DNA from: a bacterium
GTDB taxonomy: Bacteria > Patescibacteria > JAEDAM01 > Absconditabacterales > Absconditicoccaceae
DNA length: 64,000 nucleotides
Direction: 5' to 3'
Assembly (NCBI GenBank): GCA_017442645.1
Contig: JAFRZH010000022.1
Span: 1 to 64,000 of the forward strand
The notes under the pieces were generated by a model. It was not told the DNA's origin. It saw only the letters and a list, made by a program, of their open reading frames with translations, and did not search any database. Positions 11,741-22,481 of this stretch are shown here, one piece after another. The translations under genes and the position numbers were made by a program. The first letter of the stretch is position 1, and the number at the start of each line of letters is the position of its first letter.

Positions 11741-12532
11741 ATGAAAAAAATCAGAATTTTTAACGTTTTTTTATGTTTAGGGATTGGACTTTTTTGCTTT
11801 GGTAGCATCTTTCCACAAAAAATAGGACAAATAGTAAAAAAAGAAGAAAGAAATCTGACCTTTCCTCCCATCAAAAATTTAGAATTTCCTAAAATTCCAC
11901 TCATCGACTGAGAAGAAAAATTTTTAAAAACAAACGAAAAGGGATTTTTTATCAAAGAAATATCTGGACTTACTTATATTGATAATTATCTTATTACCAA
12001 TAAAACGTATTCGCTACCTTCTTCTTATGAACCACAAAATACCTTTACTGCAATTAATGGGAAGAACGACTGCACACAGTGTATGAATATCATAGTATAT
12101 CGTGCTTTTGAAAAAATGAAAGAAGCTGCCCAAAGAGAAGGAATTAGTTTATTTATTGCTTCTGGATATCGCTCATATCGTAAGCAGCAACAGCTTTATC
12201 AAAATTATGTAAACAGAGATGGAAAGAAAAGTGCAGATAGATATTCTGCAAGACCTTGAAATTCTGAACATCAAACCAGTTTAGCATTTGATCTCAATCA
12301 AGTTAGCAGTGAATTTGAATATACCAAAGCGGGGAAACGACTCAATCAAAATGCCTATAAATTTTGATTTATTTTAAGATATCCAAAGGGGAAAGAGGAT
12401 GTTACGGGATATATGTATGAATCTTGGCATTTTAGATATGTATGAGCTGAACTTTCTTATAAATTGTTTAATAATGGAAATTGGATTGCTTTAGAGGAAT
12501 ATTTTGGAATTACTTCAAAATATGAAAATTAA
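11741..12532 (+). CDS. VanY-type D-alanyl-D-alanine carboxypeptidase (M15B)
   Basis: 263 aa exported peptidase predicted to trim D-Ala from peptidoglycan stem peptides. The N-terminal hydrophobic segment (IFNVFLCLGIGLFCFG) is a signal anchor. The M15 core shows SGYRSYRKQQQLY, then SEHQTSLAFDLN (zinc ligands in SxHxxxxAxD) and the third ligand in ESWHFRY. Family members usually have SEHQTGLAFD; here S replaces that G. Of the visible UGA-Gly codons, one sits just before SEHQ (RPG). The start is the ATG before KKIRIF; upstream in-frame residues are unsupported. Confidence 0.88.
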
Positions 12533-12615
12533 TCTCATTTGCTTAATTTATTTGATTTATTTTTCGAAATTCATACAATGAACGGAGTTTTTTTATTTTT
12601 TATCATGATCTAACA

Positions 12616-13515
12616 ATGAGCAAATATGTTTTCTGAACTTTATTAATAATGATGAGTTTCTTTAGTCTTACTCAAGCAGCAGAGATCGAAATCATTTCTT
12701 CTACGGACTCTTTGATCCAAAAAACGGAAAAAGCAATTCAAGACGGAAAAATCTCTCAAAAGAACATGATTTCTCTTTTACAAAAACTTCATGAGGAAGA
12801 GAAGAAAAATCTGAATTGGTATCTCGAAACAGAAAATTTTCAAAAAGCTCAAGAAGTTCTTGATGAGTGGAGTGAATTTTATCAAGTTACCACATATCTT
12901 TATGAAAAAGAGATGGGAACAGGAAAAATGATTACTGATACTCATGGACAAAAATTTCAAATTCAGAAATATGCTCCTTTGGATTGGGTAAGTGTTACTT
13001 GGGGGAACGATGATTACTTTGTTTTTCCAAATAAAAACCATTTTGTAGAAGTTCAGATTTCTCCTCTTTTTGAGACAGGAATCCTTTACAATGATCTTAC
13101 AGCAACTCAACAACATACAACCGGAATCATTCCAAGTTATATTTATGAAGAAGATGCCGCTTTGATCCAAAATCTTCATAGAAAAGAAGGGGACCAAATT
13201 ACAAGACTTGATAATTCAGGAACTCAACTTTATTATTATTTCGACCTCACAGGAGGAGATACAAAATTACAGATATTAAGTGGAGAAACGATCGATTTTA
13301 AAGATCTTTATCACCGAAAATCTTATAATCCTTATTATGCAGCTTATTCTGCTGATATGGGATATCAATATTGTAAAAAAGTCGCAGATTTCCAAGGAGA
13401 TCAAGGGAAATTGAAGGAATATTCTGTGCAAGAATGTAGAGATGCCGCAACAGAAAAATATTATCCAGAAATGCATGAAGATATTTTAGCTTATGTCGCA
13501 TACCTCCATTCTTAA
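12616..13515 (+). CDS. secreted protein of unknown function
   Basis: 299 aa. The start gives MSKYVFGTLLIMMSFFSLTQAAE, a cleavable signal peptide ending in TQA-AE; its only UGA is codon 7, so the start is invisible under the standard code. The mature part has an N-terminal helical region (EKAIQDGKISQKNMISLLQKL) and a mixed C-terminal region with two cysteines. I do not recognise a family. It lies 83 bp after the carboxypeptidase and 24 bp before hflX on the same strand, so it may be cotranscribed. Confidence 0.65.
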
Positions 13516-13539
13516 AATTTTAATTTTTTGAATGTGTAG

Positions 13540-14724
13540 ATGAAAGATTTAAATTATGTAGGAGAAAAAAAAGAAAATAAATCTGAACCTTTAAGAGTGT
13601 TTTTGGTGGACATCGTGGACAAATCAACCAAGAAAGAGATTCTTGAAGATAGAATGAGAGAACTTAAAAATCTCGTTGAAACTTATGGCGGAGTGGTAGT
13701 CTTAGAAGAATATCAAAAAAAAGATACTCCCGATCCTAAAACTTATCTTGGGAAAGGGAAATTCGAAGAAATTGTGCAAGAAATGATTAGACAACAAGCA
13801 CATTTATTGATTATTGGGAATGCCTTGAAACCTGCACAAATCTATCAAATCAATGAAAAACTTCGCCTTGTTTCTGAAGAACAACATTTACCCTATCACA
13901 TGGTCGCTTGGGATAGAATCGATCTTATTTTGAAGATTTTCGAAAAAAATGCGACAAGTACGGAATCCAGACTTCAAATCGAACTAGCAGCAATTCATCA
14001 TATGGGACCAAGAATTTACGGAATGGGAATGATTCTCTCAAAACAAGGAGGATCTGCTTCATGAGGAGCAGGAGCAACAAGAGGATCAGGAGAAACCAAT
14101 ACGGAAATCATGAAAAGACACTTGAAAGAAAAAACAAGAAAGATCGAAGACAAACTCAAAGAATATGCAAAAATGAGAAAACTCCATAGAGAATCTCGTA
14201 AAAAGAAAGGCATGCCAACGATTGGAATCGTAGGATATACCAATGCAGGAAAATCTTCGCTTTTGAATGGACTTACCAGAAAAGGGATTTTAGCAGAAAA
14301 TAAACTTTTTGCGACTCTTGGAACGAATGTGGGAAATTTATATGTCATTACCGATCCTTTAACTTGAAGAGGGAAAGAATTTTTGCTCAATGATACCATT
14401 GGATTTATCCGTGACCTTCCTCCTCAACTCATCAAATCGTTTGCTTCGACTTTGGAAGATAGTATCGAATCAGATCTTCTTCTTCATGTGATTGATGCTT
14501 CAGATCCGTATTTGGAAGAAAGAATTTCCGTAGTCCATGAAATTTTAGAAAAAATCTGAGCGAACCAACCGAAAATCCTTCTTTTCAATAAAATCGATCT
14601 CCTCGACGAAGAACAAATCCAAACCTTAAAAGAGAAATATACTGATGAAGACACTTGTTTCATTTCTGTAAAAGAGAATATTGGACTTGAGGAGTTGAAA
14701 CAACTTTTGGTGGACAAACTGTAA
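13540..14724 (+). CDS. hflX: GTPase HflX
   Basis: 394 aa ribosome-associated GTPase of the HflX family, which splits or rescues stalled 70S ribosomes. The N-terminal domain has the signature DPKTYLGKGKFEEI; a glycine-rich linker (GGSASGGAGATRGSGETNTE) contains a TGA. A coiled coil follows, then the G domain with Walker A GYTNAGKSS near residue 231, NDTIGFIRDLP for switch II, and FNKID as the G4 motif. Length and order match the family. It converges on rsmG with a hairpin in between. Confidence 0.94.
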
Positions 14725-14779
14725 TGGAGAAATTTGGAATAATCATTGCAAAATTGTCAGATTTCTTTTATTATAAAAA

Positions 14780-14828
14780 AACTGCTTTCTCTTAGGAATA
14801 AATTTCTTTTGAGAGAACAGATTTTTTA
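14780..14828. terminator. imperfect bidirectional terminator between hflX and rsmG
   Basis: Arms CTGCTTTCTC (14782-14791) and GAGAGAACAG (14811-14820) pair with one mismatch and a G-U, with A-rich sequence before and a T-run after, between two convergent genes. Confidence 0.6.
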
Positions 14829-15407
14829 TGTTATTTTTTTTTCTATAATATAGATAATTCTTTCAATATCTCCTTCAAAGAGGGTATATTCATGGATAAT
14901 ATTCATTTTTAAATGATATTTTTTTATCATTTTTTCAATCATTTTTCATTCTTCTTCGGATTTTTGTTTTCGAAAAATCATTTTCCCTCCTTTTTTCAAA
15001 AGAGGGTATGCTCGAGGAATTAATTTATCGGAGTAGGCTACTGCTCTTGCAGTAAGAAAATCAAACTTTTTATCTTTTATTTCTTCAATTCTTGTCCGTA
15101 GAACTTCTGCATTTTGTATACTCATTTCTTTTATAATATCATTGATAGCGATAGTTTTTTTTCTTACAGAATCAATTCCTGTAAAATGACATTCTGGAAA
15201 TTCTTTAGCTAATGGTAGTAAAGGAAATCCACTTCCTGTTCATAAATCTGCAATTTTGCTTCCACTAGGGAAATTAAAAAATTTTGTTATTTCTAAAGAA
15301 TCTTGGATATGCTTTATAAAAACTCCCTGTTCATCACGAATTGCAGAGAGATTTATTTGCTGGTTTTTTCTGAGAAAACATTGAATAAGCTGATTTCGTT
15401 TTTCCAT
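14826..15407 (-). CDS. rsmG: 16S rRNA (guanine-527 N7)-methyltransferase RsmG
   Basis: 193 aa SAM-dependent methyltransferase of the GidB/RsmG family that modifies G527 of 16S rRNA. Visible are KHIQDSLEITKFF, motif I IADLGTGSGFPLLPLA (its first G is UGA), and GIDSVRKKTIAINDI for the SAM ribose-binding acidic residue. VLRTRIEEI..FDFLTARAVA and the C-terminal KKGGKMIFRKQ complete the fold. It lies directly downstream of tRNA-Arg on the same strand, so the two are probably cotranscribed. The protein is slightly short for the family but complete. Confidence 0.93.
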
Positions 15408-15436
15408 AGAGTATTTTATTTTTAAAAAAAATCCTT

Positions 15437-15507
15437 CAGGCGGTGAGGGGATCGAACCCCCGATAGCGGTTCCGAAGACCGATGTGTTACCACTACACCA
15501 ACCACCC
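15437..15507 (-). tRNA. tRNA-Arg(UCG)
   Basis: Full cloverleaf on the minus strand: acceptor GGGTGGT with ACCGCCT, D stem GTGT/ACAC, anticodon loop CTTCGGA with anticodon TCG (codon CGA), and T loop TTCGATC. CCA is not encoded. It lies between the 289-aa gene and rsmG and gives a false open frame when translated. Confidence 0.9.
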
Positions 15508-15512
15508 AACCT

Positions 15513-16382
15513 CTATTTCACCAAAATCTTTAAGGATTTTTCTTCTAAGAGTTTAAGGATTTCTTCTTGATTTTCAATATCTAAATAATCAAAAGATTGT
15601 ATAAGAAGATTTTTAGCTTCTTGATAGAGATTTTTTTTACTAATTGTCCAGTTTTTTTTCATTCGTTCTGAAAAAAGAGAAAGAATTTCTCCATCGTTAC
15701 AAGAAATTTGATAGGAAAGTACTCCATTTTGGGTATTTTCGCTTTTTTGAAAAAAGTATTGTTCAGATTGAAGTTTGTTGATGATGTTATTTAATTCTTC
15801 TTTATAATGAAGGTATTGTCCAAAGATAGGAAGGTGAATTTTGATGTTTTTTAAATCTTCTCCTTTGATTTCAAATTTTCCGTATATTATTGTTAATCCG
15901 AAGAAAAAATTTAAAAAGTCTGAGGGAGTTTGGAGTTCTCAGAAAGAAAAAATGTTATTTTTTTGCTCGGTTTCTTCTTGAAAGATGATTCCTTTTTCTG
16001 TCTTTTTTAGTTCAAATGGTAATTGTAATATTCAAAAGATTTGGTTTACAGATTCTTGATTTTTTAGAGGAAAATGTGGAATATATCGGTATTGTTTTCC
16101 TGAAAATTCATCGAATCAGGAGAATAATTTTCAAGCATTAGCAATTATTTCTTTATTGAGTCAGATTTTTTCTTTTCTTTTTTTTATGAGTAATACTATT
16201 CCCATAGTTTCTCCAATATCTTTAAAATCAACCCATTTACATTGTTTCTTATGAACAATGAGGTATTTTTCGTTTTTACTTTGGATAAGATAACTCTGAA
16301 AATTTTGTTGATAGTTTTTCCCTGTATCAAATGAATTATCTTTAAGTGCTAAACAATGAAATTTATTTTCATATCCAATCAT
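15513..16382 (-). CDS. uncharacterised cytoplasmic protein
   Basis: 289 aa, no signal peptide or membrane segment seen. The N-terminal 75 residues are basic, and the rest is lysine-, glutamate- and phenylalanine-rich. No motif is recognised. Several UGA-Gly codons (for example after KRKEKI) must be read through. Its ATG is one base from the stop of the FtsW/RodA gene upstream, so the two form an operon that runs on into tRNA-Arg and rsmG. Confidence 0.65.
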
Positions 16383-16383
16383 T

Positions 16384-17580
16384 TTAATTTAATTTTAAAG
16401 GTAAAGTATCTTCTATTTCTTCTGATCTGATAATTTTATAAAGAAGCATTAATTCAATACAAGAGATAAGAAGGGAAGTTCCTCATGAACTTACAAATGG
16501 TAAAGTAACTCCTGTATTTGGAATAATTTGGATATTTACTCCGATATGTACGAAAGTTTGTATCATCAGTATGGATAAAATTCCTATTCCAAGCATTTTT
16601 GAGTGGTAATCTTTGAGAGATTGAATATGTTTCAGAGAATATCGAAAAATAAAAATATATAGTCCCAGTAAAATCATATTTCCTAAAAATCCTATTTCCT
16701 CTGAAAAAGCGGCAAATACAAAATCACTTTGAGCTTCAGGTATATTTCAGAATTTTTGTAATCCTTTTCCTAAGCCTTGTCCAAGAAATCCTCATCATCC
16801 AATTGCAAGCATTGCTTGGTCATTTTGTCGTTGTACTGTTTGTTGATTTTCTTTTTTGTCAGAAGAGAAAAAATTTGAAAATCTTCTCTGAATGTAATTG
16901 AGATTAGGATTAATTAGATACAAAGAAAAACCAGCTACAATTCCTGCTCAAAGTCATAAAAATAGTATTGATGCAGTTTTTTTGAGACTTAGTCACGCAA
17001 ACCAAATCATTAAAAGAGCAGTTCATCCCATAATTAAAATAGATCAAAAATCTGGAACAAAAAGAAGGATTGCATACAAAAGTGCGTTAATAATGATAAA
17101 AAATAGAATAAATCATGGTTTTGTAATTTCATTTTTTTTTCTTACAATTCGACTTGCCAAAAAAATAACATATGCTAATTTGAAGATTTCTACAGGTTGG
17201 AGACTGTATCAAAAAATATTTATTCGTCCATAAGCTCCATTTAACCCCGCTCCATTTTTACCTTCTATTGCTATTCAAGGAATAAATACTAAAACTTGAA
17301 TAATCCATCAAAGAATCAGAGCAACAATAGAAAAAGTATGATTTTTGATCCATTTGAAAGGAATTTTTCGTAAAACTAAAGCTACAATCAAACTAACAAA
17401 TAAAACTTTTATTTGTTTAAAAAAATAAAAATAATTTGTGATTTCGGAAAATCAATTAGCAGGATTTTTTGTTAAAGTAAAAGACTCATAGATACTTACA
17501 CTATATACTGCCAAAAGTCAGAAGATGATTAAACCTAGTCCCGCTAATAATAAAGGGGTTCCTTTTTTCATTTTCTCCAT
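16384..17580 (-). CDS. FtsW/RodA/SpoVE-family peptidoglycan polymerase
   Basis: 398 aa SEDS protein with about ten membrane helices. Conserved family segments are visible: LQPVEIFKLAYVIFLA, FVPDFGSILIM (the SEDS PDxG), the GGGGFLGQGLGKG..IPEAQSDFVFAAFSEEIGFLG block, and GVTLPFVSSGGTSLL near the end. SEDS proteins polymerise glycan strands with a partner transpeptidase. FtsW and RodA cannot be told apart here. The first ATG (MEKMKKG) is used; the second, three codons on, is preceded by GGAG and is an alternative start. Many glycines in the helices are UGA. Confidence 0.9.
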
Positions 17581-17651
17581 AATGAATAAACACTTCTTTT
17601 TTATAGAAATTTTCTTTGTAGATTCAATGTAACATTTTATTTCTTATTGCT

Positions 17652-18014
17652 TTATTGTTTTATGTTTTCTTTAATGATTGCATGAGAATTAAAATCTCAT
17701 TTATAAAAATTACTTTCATTTCATGAATTTCTCTCTTCTGTTATCCATAAATGTTCATTATCCATTTTGATATGGTAGTGAATTCCTGTACTGTATAATG
17801 CTGGGGCAATAATTCTTTGTATTGTTTCTGAAAATTTTTTTGAAATTACTGAACAAAGTTTTTGTATTTCTTTTGGGGTGATTTCTTCTCTTTGATCTTT
17901 TAAAACATGATATATTATTCAGATTCGATAATGTTGTATTTTTTGTAATTCTTTGTAAGAAAATCCTTTTTCTACGTAGTAGATTTTGATTTTGTTTATT
18001 TCTCTATCTTTCAT
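17652..18014 (-). CDS. small uncharacterised protein
   Basis: 120 aa, opening MKDREINKIKIYYVEKGFS. It has an N-terminal basic helical segment and a region (QRIIAPALYSTGIHYHIKMDNEHLWITEE) that looks like a folded alpha/beta domain. Three to four UGA-Gly codons interrupt it in the standard code. No family is recognised. It sits upstream of and in line with the FtsW/RodA gene, about 70 bp away. Confidence 0.6.
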
Positions 18015-18155
18015 TATTTATAATCAAAAAATTTAAATAACTATCACTGTTTAAGTTTATGTATTAAAAAAGCAATAAAAAATTTTGGGAAAAAATTCTT
18101 GCATTTATTATGATTTTTTCTACTCTTTTGAATATTCTATTCTTTTTATAGAAGT

Positions 18156-18842
18156 ATGCATTTATTACAATTTTTACAGAAAAAAGGATTTTCTCGTCGT
18201 AAGATTTTAGATTCTCTCTTGAAAGAATTGGTTTTTCTTAATGGTCAAAAAATTAAGAATCTGAAAGAAAATCTTAAAGTTGGTGATAGAGTTCAATATT
18301 TGGAAAGTGAGTTTCTTGTAGAAAAACAAGATGAATCTGAAGATAATCAGATTTTAATTCTTTTTAATAAACCTAAAGGGGTAGTTGTTTCCAAAAATGA
18401 TTCTCATAATAAAACTATTTATGAACTTTTACCAAAAGAATTTCAGAATTTTTATTATATTTGAAGATTGGATAGAGAGAGTAGAGGTTTATTATTGTTA
18501 ACTAATTCTTCGAAGTTGGTTCATCAATATGAACATCCTAGATTTTGAATCACGAAGACTTATATTGTTCTTTTGTCGACAGAAATTTCTTCTTTTGATT
18601 TGCAACAAATGAAAAAAGGAATTGTAGATGAGTGAGAAAAACTTTCTTTTTTGGATATTTTTTCTTTAGGAGGAGGGTATTATCAGATTCTTTTAAATGA
18701 GGGAAAGAAGAGACATATCAGAAGAGTGATAAAAAAACTGGGCTATCATTTACTTGATTTACAGAGAATTCAAGAAGGAATATGGAAATTGTGAAGTATA
18801 GAAGAATGAAAACGGAAAAAAATAAAAATCTCTTGAAATTAA
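18156..18842 (+). CDS. RsuA/RluB-family rRNA pseudouridine synthase
   Basis: 228 aa. An N-terminal S4 RNA-binding domain (LLQFLQKKGFSRRKILDSL..VFLNGQKI..VGDRV) is followed by the pseudouridine synthase core with LFNKPKGVVVS and the catalytic aspartate in GRLDRESRGLLLLTN; the leading G is TGA. The C-terminal EGKKRHIRRVIKKLGYHLLDLQR is the usual RNA-contacting loop. It should isomerise a uridine in rRNA; which one (RluB-, RluE- or RsuA-type) is not clear. It precedes tRNA-Gly by 35 bp. Confidence 0.92.
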
Positions 18843-18877
18843 ATCTAAAAACGTTATAAGAGAGATGTAAATGAAAT

Positions 18878-18951
18878 GCGAGTGTAACTCAATTGGCTAG
18901 AGTATCTGCCTTCCAAGCAGACTGTTGCGGGTTCGAGTCCCGTCACTCGCT
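18878..18951 (+). tRNA. tRNA-Gly(UCC)
   Basis: Acceptor GCGAGTG with CACTCGC, discriminator T, anticodon loop CTTCCAA (anticodon TCC, codon GGA), T loop TTCGAGT. CCA is not encoded. This is an ordinary glycine tRNA; the UCA-anticodon glycine tRNA needed for UGA was not found in the window. Confidence 0.95.
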
Positions 18952-18960
18952 AAGTGAAAT

Positions 18961-18986
18961 TTGACCTTATGGTTAGATTTTTTTTA
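18961..18986 (+). terminator. terminator after tRNA-Gly
   Basis: The short stem TTGACC/GGTTAG with a TTAT loop, followed by a run of T, lies ten bases past the tRNA. Confidence 0.5.
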
Positions 18987-19027
18987 ATATAAAAACATTC
19001 ATATCTACAACATCTTAATTAGATTGT

Positions 19028-19537
19028 TTACAACCAATTTGCAACAGTATCTTTTGCCTCATACACTTCACTTCCACGAATAGCTAATCAATCTAAAATT
19101 TCAGCTCATTTACAGAGATTCTTAAGCTGACTTGGAACACTAGCTAATCCTGATCATTCATGAGTAGTAAATGGTCTAACGATTTTTCGTTCTCGGTTAA
19201 GCTTCTCTAATTGAGTAACCATTGGTTGCGGTAATTGTCACCGATAGATTGGTCCTCATACATAAATCACTTCGTAATCATCAATACTTTCCAGAGTATT
19301 AACTATTTCTGGTCTTTCGTCATTATCATTTTCAATTTTAGATTCTTTTATACATGTAGCATAATCTTTTGCATAAGGGATTTTTCTCTCAACCTTGAAT
19401 AAATCTGCTCATGTTAATTCTTGGATATATTCAGCGATAACTTCTGTATTTCATTTCTCTATGTATCAAACTCCATAATTTTCATCAGCTCTGGAGAAGT
19501 AAATTACTATACTTTTTTTAGTTTTTAAGTCAGTCAT
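19028..19537 (-). CDS. flavodoxin
   Basis: 169 aa FMN-binding electron carrier or flavodoxin-like oxidoreductase. The phosphate loop region IVIYFSRADENYGVG and the segments YEVIYVGGPIYRGQLPQPM and TTHEGSGLASVPSQLK match the clostridial-type family. Many glycines are UGA. A second flavodoxin domain with a lipoprotein anchor lies at 21549-22349 and shares the SRADENY and FNTHEGSG-like motifs. It is part of the accessory block with a reductase and metal-transport genes. Confidence 0.88.
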
Positions 19538-19568
19538 TTTTTGTGATATAATAAAATAAAAATCAGAA

Positions 19569-20195
19569 TTATTTTCTTTTTAATATTAATTTATAGATTT
19601 CATTTACTACGAGAGTAATCATCAGAACTACTGCTAAATAATTCAAAATATTAATCCAAATATTTCCGTCTACATTTCAAAATCAATATTCTCAAATTAT
19701 ATGTTTCCAAATATTCAACCTTATCCATGCATAAACTCAATAAGCAATTAAAATAATTTCAATTCCATAAAATACAAATTTATTTCAGATTTTTTGTGAA
19801 AGTTTGTTAGTTAATCATACGATATTTATTCATAGGTGAATTCACATCAATATTAATGAAATGTAGCCAAAAATTTTATGCAACACAATTATAGACATAC
19901 TATCAATATTTGCGAAAGTTAGCAGATTCTGTGATGATAATATTCAAAAAGCTATAGTTAAAAAGAAACTTATAAAAAATCAGACATTTACTATAACCAT
20001 CACAGTTCTAGTCAAATTATATTTTCATTTAAAGATATTTTGAAAATATTGTCTATTAAACCAAAGATGAAGAATCACTAAAATCAGTAATGCGATTCAG
20101 ATTATTTCATGATAGATTGGTTGCATGTATCACCTAGAAAATTCCAAAATCATACACACAAACATCAAAATATCTATGATAACTTTTTTTGGCAT
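19569..20195 (-). CDS. DUF4405 / cytochrome b561-like membrane protein
   Basis: 208 aa with about five or six hydrophobic helices. Histidines in paired helices (IYHEIIGIALLILVILHLW and IVLHKIFGYISLILMGIHLG) fit a four-helix bundle binding b-type heme, as in DUF4405 and cytochrome b561-like proteins. Glycine use is extreme: I count 14 UGA and only 3 GGN codons. It is head-to-tail with the flavodoxin downstream (31-bp gap), suggesting a membrane electron-transfer pair; that link is inferred from position. Confidence 0.78.
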
Positions 20196-20261
20196 GGACT
20201 AGTAGTTTTTAAAATCATAAACCTTTCAAGCAATGTTTTGTCTTTTTATATTTTTTTAGTT

Positions 20262-21458
20262 TTATTTTATGTTGACTAAAAAATCAATAATATTAATCCA
20301 CTGTACTCCATCAATAAATCCAGAAGCATTTTCATCCATAGTGATTACATATTTTTTCCATGAATCTCCAATCTCAAGTAACGGTGCAAATTCTCTTTGT
20401 TTAGTTGACTCACTTTCTAGCAAATATGAGACCTGTAAATACATCATTTCCTCTCCTTTTTTACACACAAAATCGACTTCTTTATTTCATAATTCTCAGA
20501 CATATACTTCCCATCCTTTTGAGATAAGATCGTTATAAACTACATTTTCCAATATTCATGAAATATTTATTTTAGAATATCATCATAATAATGCATTTTT
20601 AATTCCTATATCCGAAAAATAATATTTATGTAATATCTCAAAGATTTTTTTTCATTTTAAATCAAATCTGGATACTGAATTTAAAAAACATGCTACTTTT
20701 GATGCATTTAAATACTCAATTACGGTATTTGTCGCAATATTAATATTTTGACTTTTAAGATAATCACTAATCTTTTTTGTACTAAATAAGTTTCATGTCT
20801 CTTTTGCAAGATAAACAATCAAATTTTTATAAAAATCAGTATTTCTAATATTATTTCTAGAAATAACATCTCTAAGCAGAATTGTATCTACGATATCATT
20901 TAGATAAGTATATATTACATTGTCTTCTAATGGTAAATTTTTCAAGTATGGAAGTCATCAGTATTTTAAAAACTTTTCAAAGCTATCTTTTCATTTTTTA
21001 AGTCAATGAAATTTTAGAAATTCCTGATAATTTAATGGATATATTTTGAAGCTAACATATCTTCATCATAGATAGGTAGAAATTTCACTAGATAATAAAT
21101 TAGAATTACTTCATGTAATGTAAATGTCATATCATCACTGGGCTTGTAAGCTACGAATTGCTTTTTCTCGTTCTGGTATATCCTGTATTTCATCTATAAA
21201 TATATGCTTATATTTTTTAATCGTTTCGTGAAGCCTTTCATATGAATTAATATTATTTCGTTTTATATCTTCCATATTGATATAAATAAAATCTTCGTTT
21301 GCAATTTTATATTTATTTTTCAATATATCCATAATCTGCAAAAGAATATAGCTTTTTCAGCATCTTCTCTGTCAAGTAATCACTTTTACAAGATCTGTAT
21401 TGATAAATTTCTCAATTTGATTTAAATACAAATCTCTATTTATAACAGTTTTATTCAT
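20262..21458 (-). CDS. AAA ATPase with DUF4143 domain
   Basis: 398 aa, AAA_14 plus DUF4143 architecture. Walker A is TGQRRCGKS near residue 30, Walker B is HIFIDEIQDI, and a sensor region YITGSNSNLLSSE follows. A middle winged-helix-like part precedes a C-terminal PD-(D/E)XK-like fold, which here has EVDFVCKK then YLQVSYLL, with Q-V replacing the catalytic E-x-K. It is a paralogue of the seven array ATPases at 40.8-55.7 kb. A perfect 20-bp palindrome sits 30 bp upstream. The cellular role of this family is not established. Confidence 0.88.
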
Positions 21459-21487
21459 AACTAAAACTTAACAAATAAATGTCATAT

Positions 21488-21507
21488 ATTTTAGTTATAA
21501 CTAAAAT
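21488..21507. promoter_or_regulatory. perfect 20-bp palindrome upstream of the DUF4143 ATPase gene
   Basis: Half-sites ATTTTAGTTA and TAACTAAAAT meet without a spacer. A further TAACTAAAA half-site overlaps the start codon (21458-21468). The same TTAGTTA/TAACTAA core recurs at 51677-51703 upstream of a paralogous gene, which supports an operator for autoregulation. Confidence 0.6.
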
Positions 21508-21548
21508 TTTAAAAAAATCAAATATTTATTAAGTTGTTGATAATTATA

Positions 21549-22349
21549 TTAAAATCATAAACCTTTTAACCAGTTTTCTACTTCAGATTTTGCACTATCT
21601 TTTCTGGCATCTTGTCATCTCATAGTCAATCAATCTGTATTTACATCAGCAGTTGATAATCTATTTTTCAATGATTTGTATGTTCATGAATTTCCAGATC
21701 ATTCATGGGTATTAAATAAATATACTTTTTTTCATGTGAAATCATGATTGTCCAAGAAAGTATAAACAATCATAGGTAAATCTCACCACCAAATTGGATA
21801 TCCTAGGAAAACTACATCGTAATCAGCCCAGTTTGTAGCTTCTCATACATATTCAGGTCTAGCATTCTCATCTTTTTCTTGAGTTGCAATTCTTGTAGTT
21901 TCATCATAATCAACTGGATATGGATTAACTGGGACTATTTCAAAACTATCTGCTCATAGATAGCTTATCATGTGTTCAGCTAAAAGTTTTGTGTTTCACT
22001 TTTCTACATTACCAACTTGATAATTTTCATCAGCTCTTGAAAAGTAAACAACTATAATTTTATCTTCATCTTCTGGTTGTTCATTTTCTTGTCATTCTGA
22101 GGCGATAGCTGAAGAATCCATTTCTGTATCCTGTCATTCTGAGGAGCTTTGCGACGAAGAATCTTGTGTGTTTTCTATAGATTCTTCACTTCACTTTGTT
22201 TCGTTCAGAATGACATCTGTACCATTTTCACTAATTACTTCATTTACTGGTTGATTTGCCACTTCTTGAGTTTGATTAGAGCCACATCATGCTAAAGTAA
22301 AAACTCCTAAAGAAAGAGCTAAAAGTCAGATTTTTGATAAATTTTTCAT
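21549..22349 (-). CDS. lipoprotein with flavodoxin domain
   Basis: 266 aa. The signal peptide ends in a lipobox (FTLAGC); a low-complexity linker (about residues 25-95) leads to a flavodoxin domain with IIVVYFSRADENYQVG, YDVVFLGYPIWWGDLP and FNTHEGSGNSG. It is probably membrane-anchored on the cell surface, binding FMN. The linker DNA (22091-22214) is made of copies of a GTCATTCTGA..GAAGAATC palindromic repeat that stays in frame, so the linker looks like inserted repeat sequence. The last residues GLGF are read through a TGA. Confidence 0.85.
22091..22214. repeat. palindromic repeat embedded in a coding sequence
   Basis: Copies of GTCATTCTGA..GAAGAATC start at 22091 and 22133; the inverted partner GATTCTTC..TTCAGAATGAC ends at 22214. 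The 22133-22214 part forms a long imperfect inverted repeat. It lies in frame in the linker of the flavodoxin lipoprotein, like the palindromic elements known inside Rickettsia genes. Confidence 0.65.
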
Positions 22350-22427
22350 TTGTAAAATATTGTATGATATAAATGATAGATTTTCCCTCTTTTTAAAGAG
22401 AGTTGCCGAAGGACGAGAGATTTTAAA

Positions 22428-22470
22428 ATCCTCCACCACTTCGTGGTCCCCCTCCTTTAAAAAGGAGGAC
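22428..22470. repeat. dispersed double-hairpin repeat, copy 2
   Basis: AAATCCTC followed by CCAC-TTC-GTGG (22436-22446) and CCTCCTTT/AAAGGAGG (22451-22468), the same order as the copy at 5380-5427. It lies in the gap between the aldo/keto reductase stop and the flavodoxin lipoprotein start. Confidence 0.55.
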
Positions 22471-22481
22471 AAAAGTTGTAA

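Noticed and set aside
13276..13501. Antisense open frames over the secreted-protein gene
   Set aside because: The sense frame has a signal peptide and a normal composition; the antisense frames do not.
15240..15509. Longer N-terminal extension of RsmG
   Set aside because: The extension translates the tRNA-Arg gene (MGGWCSGNTSVFG-type tRNA shadow).
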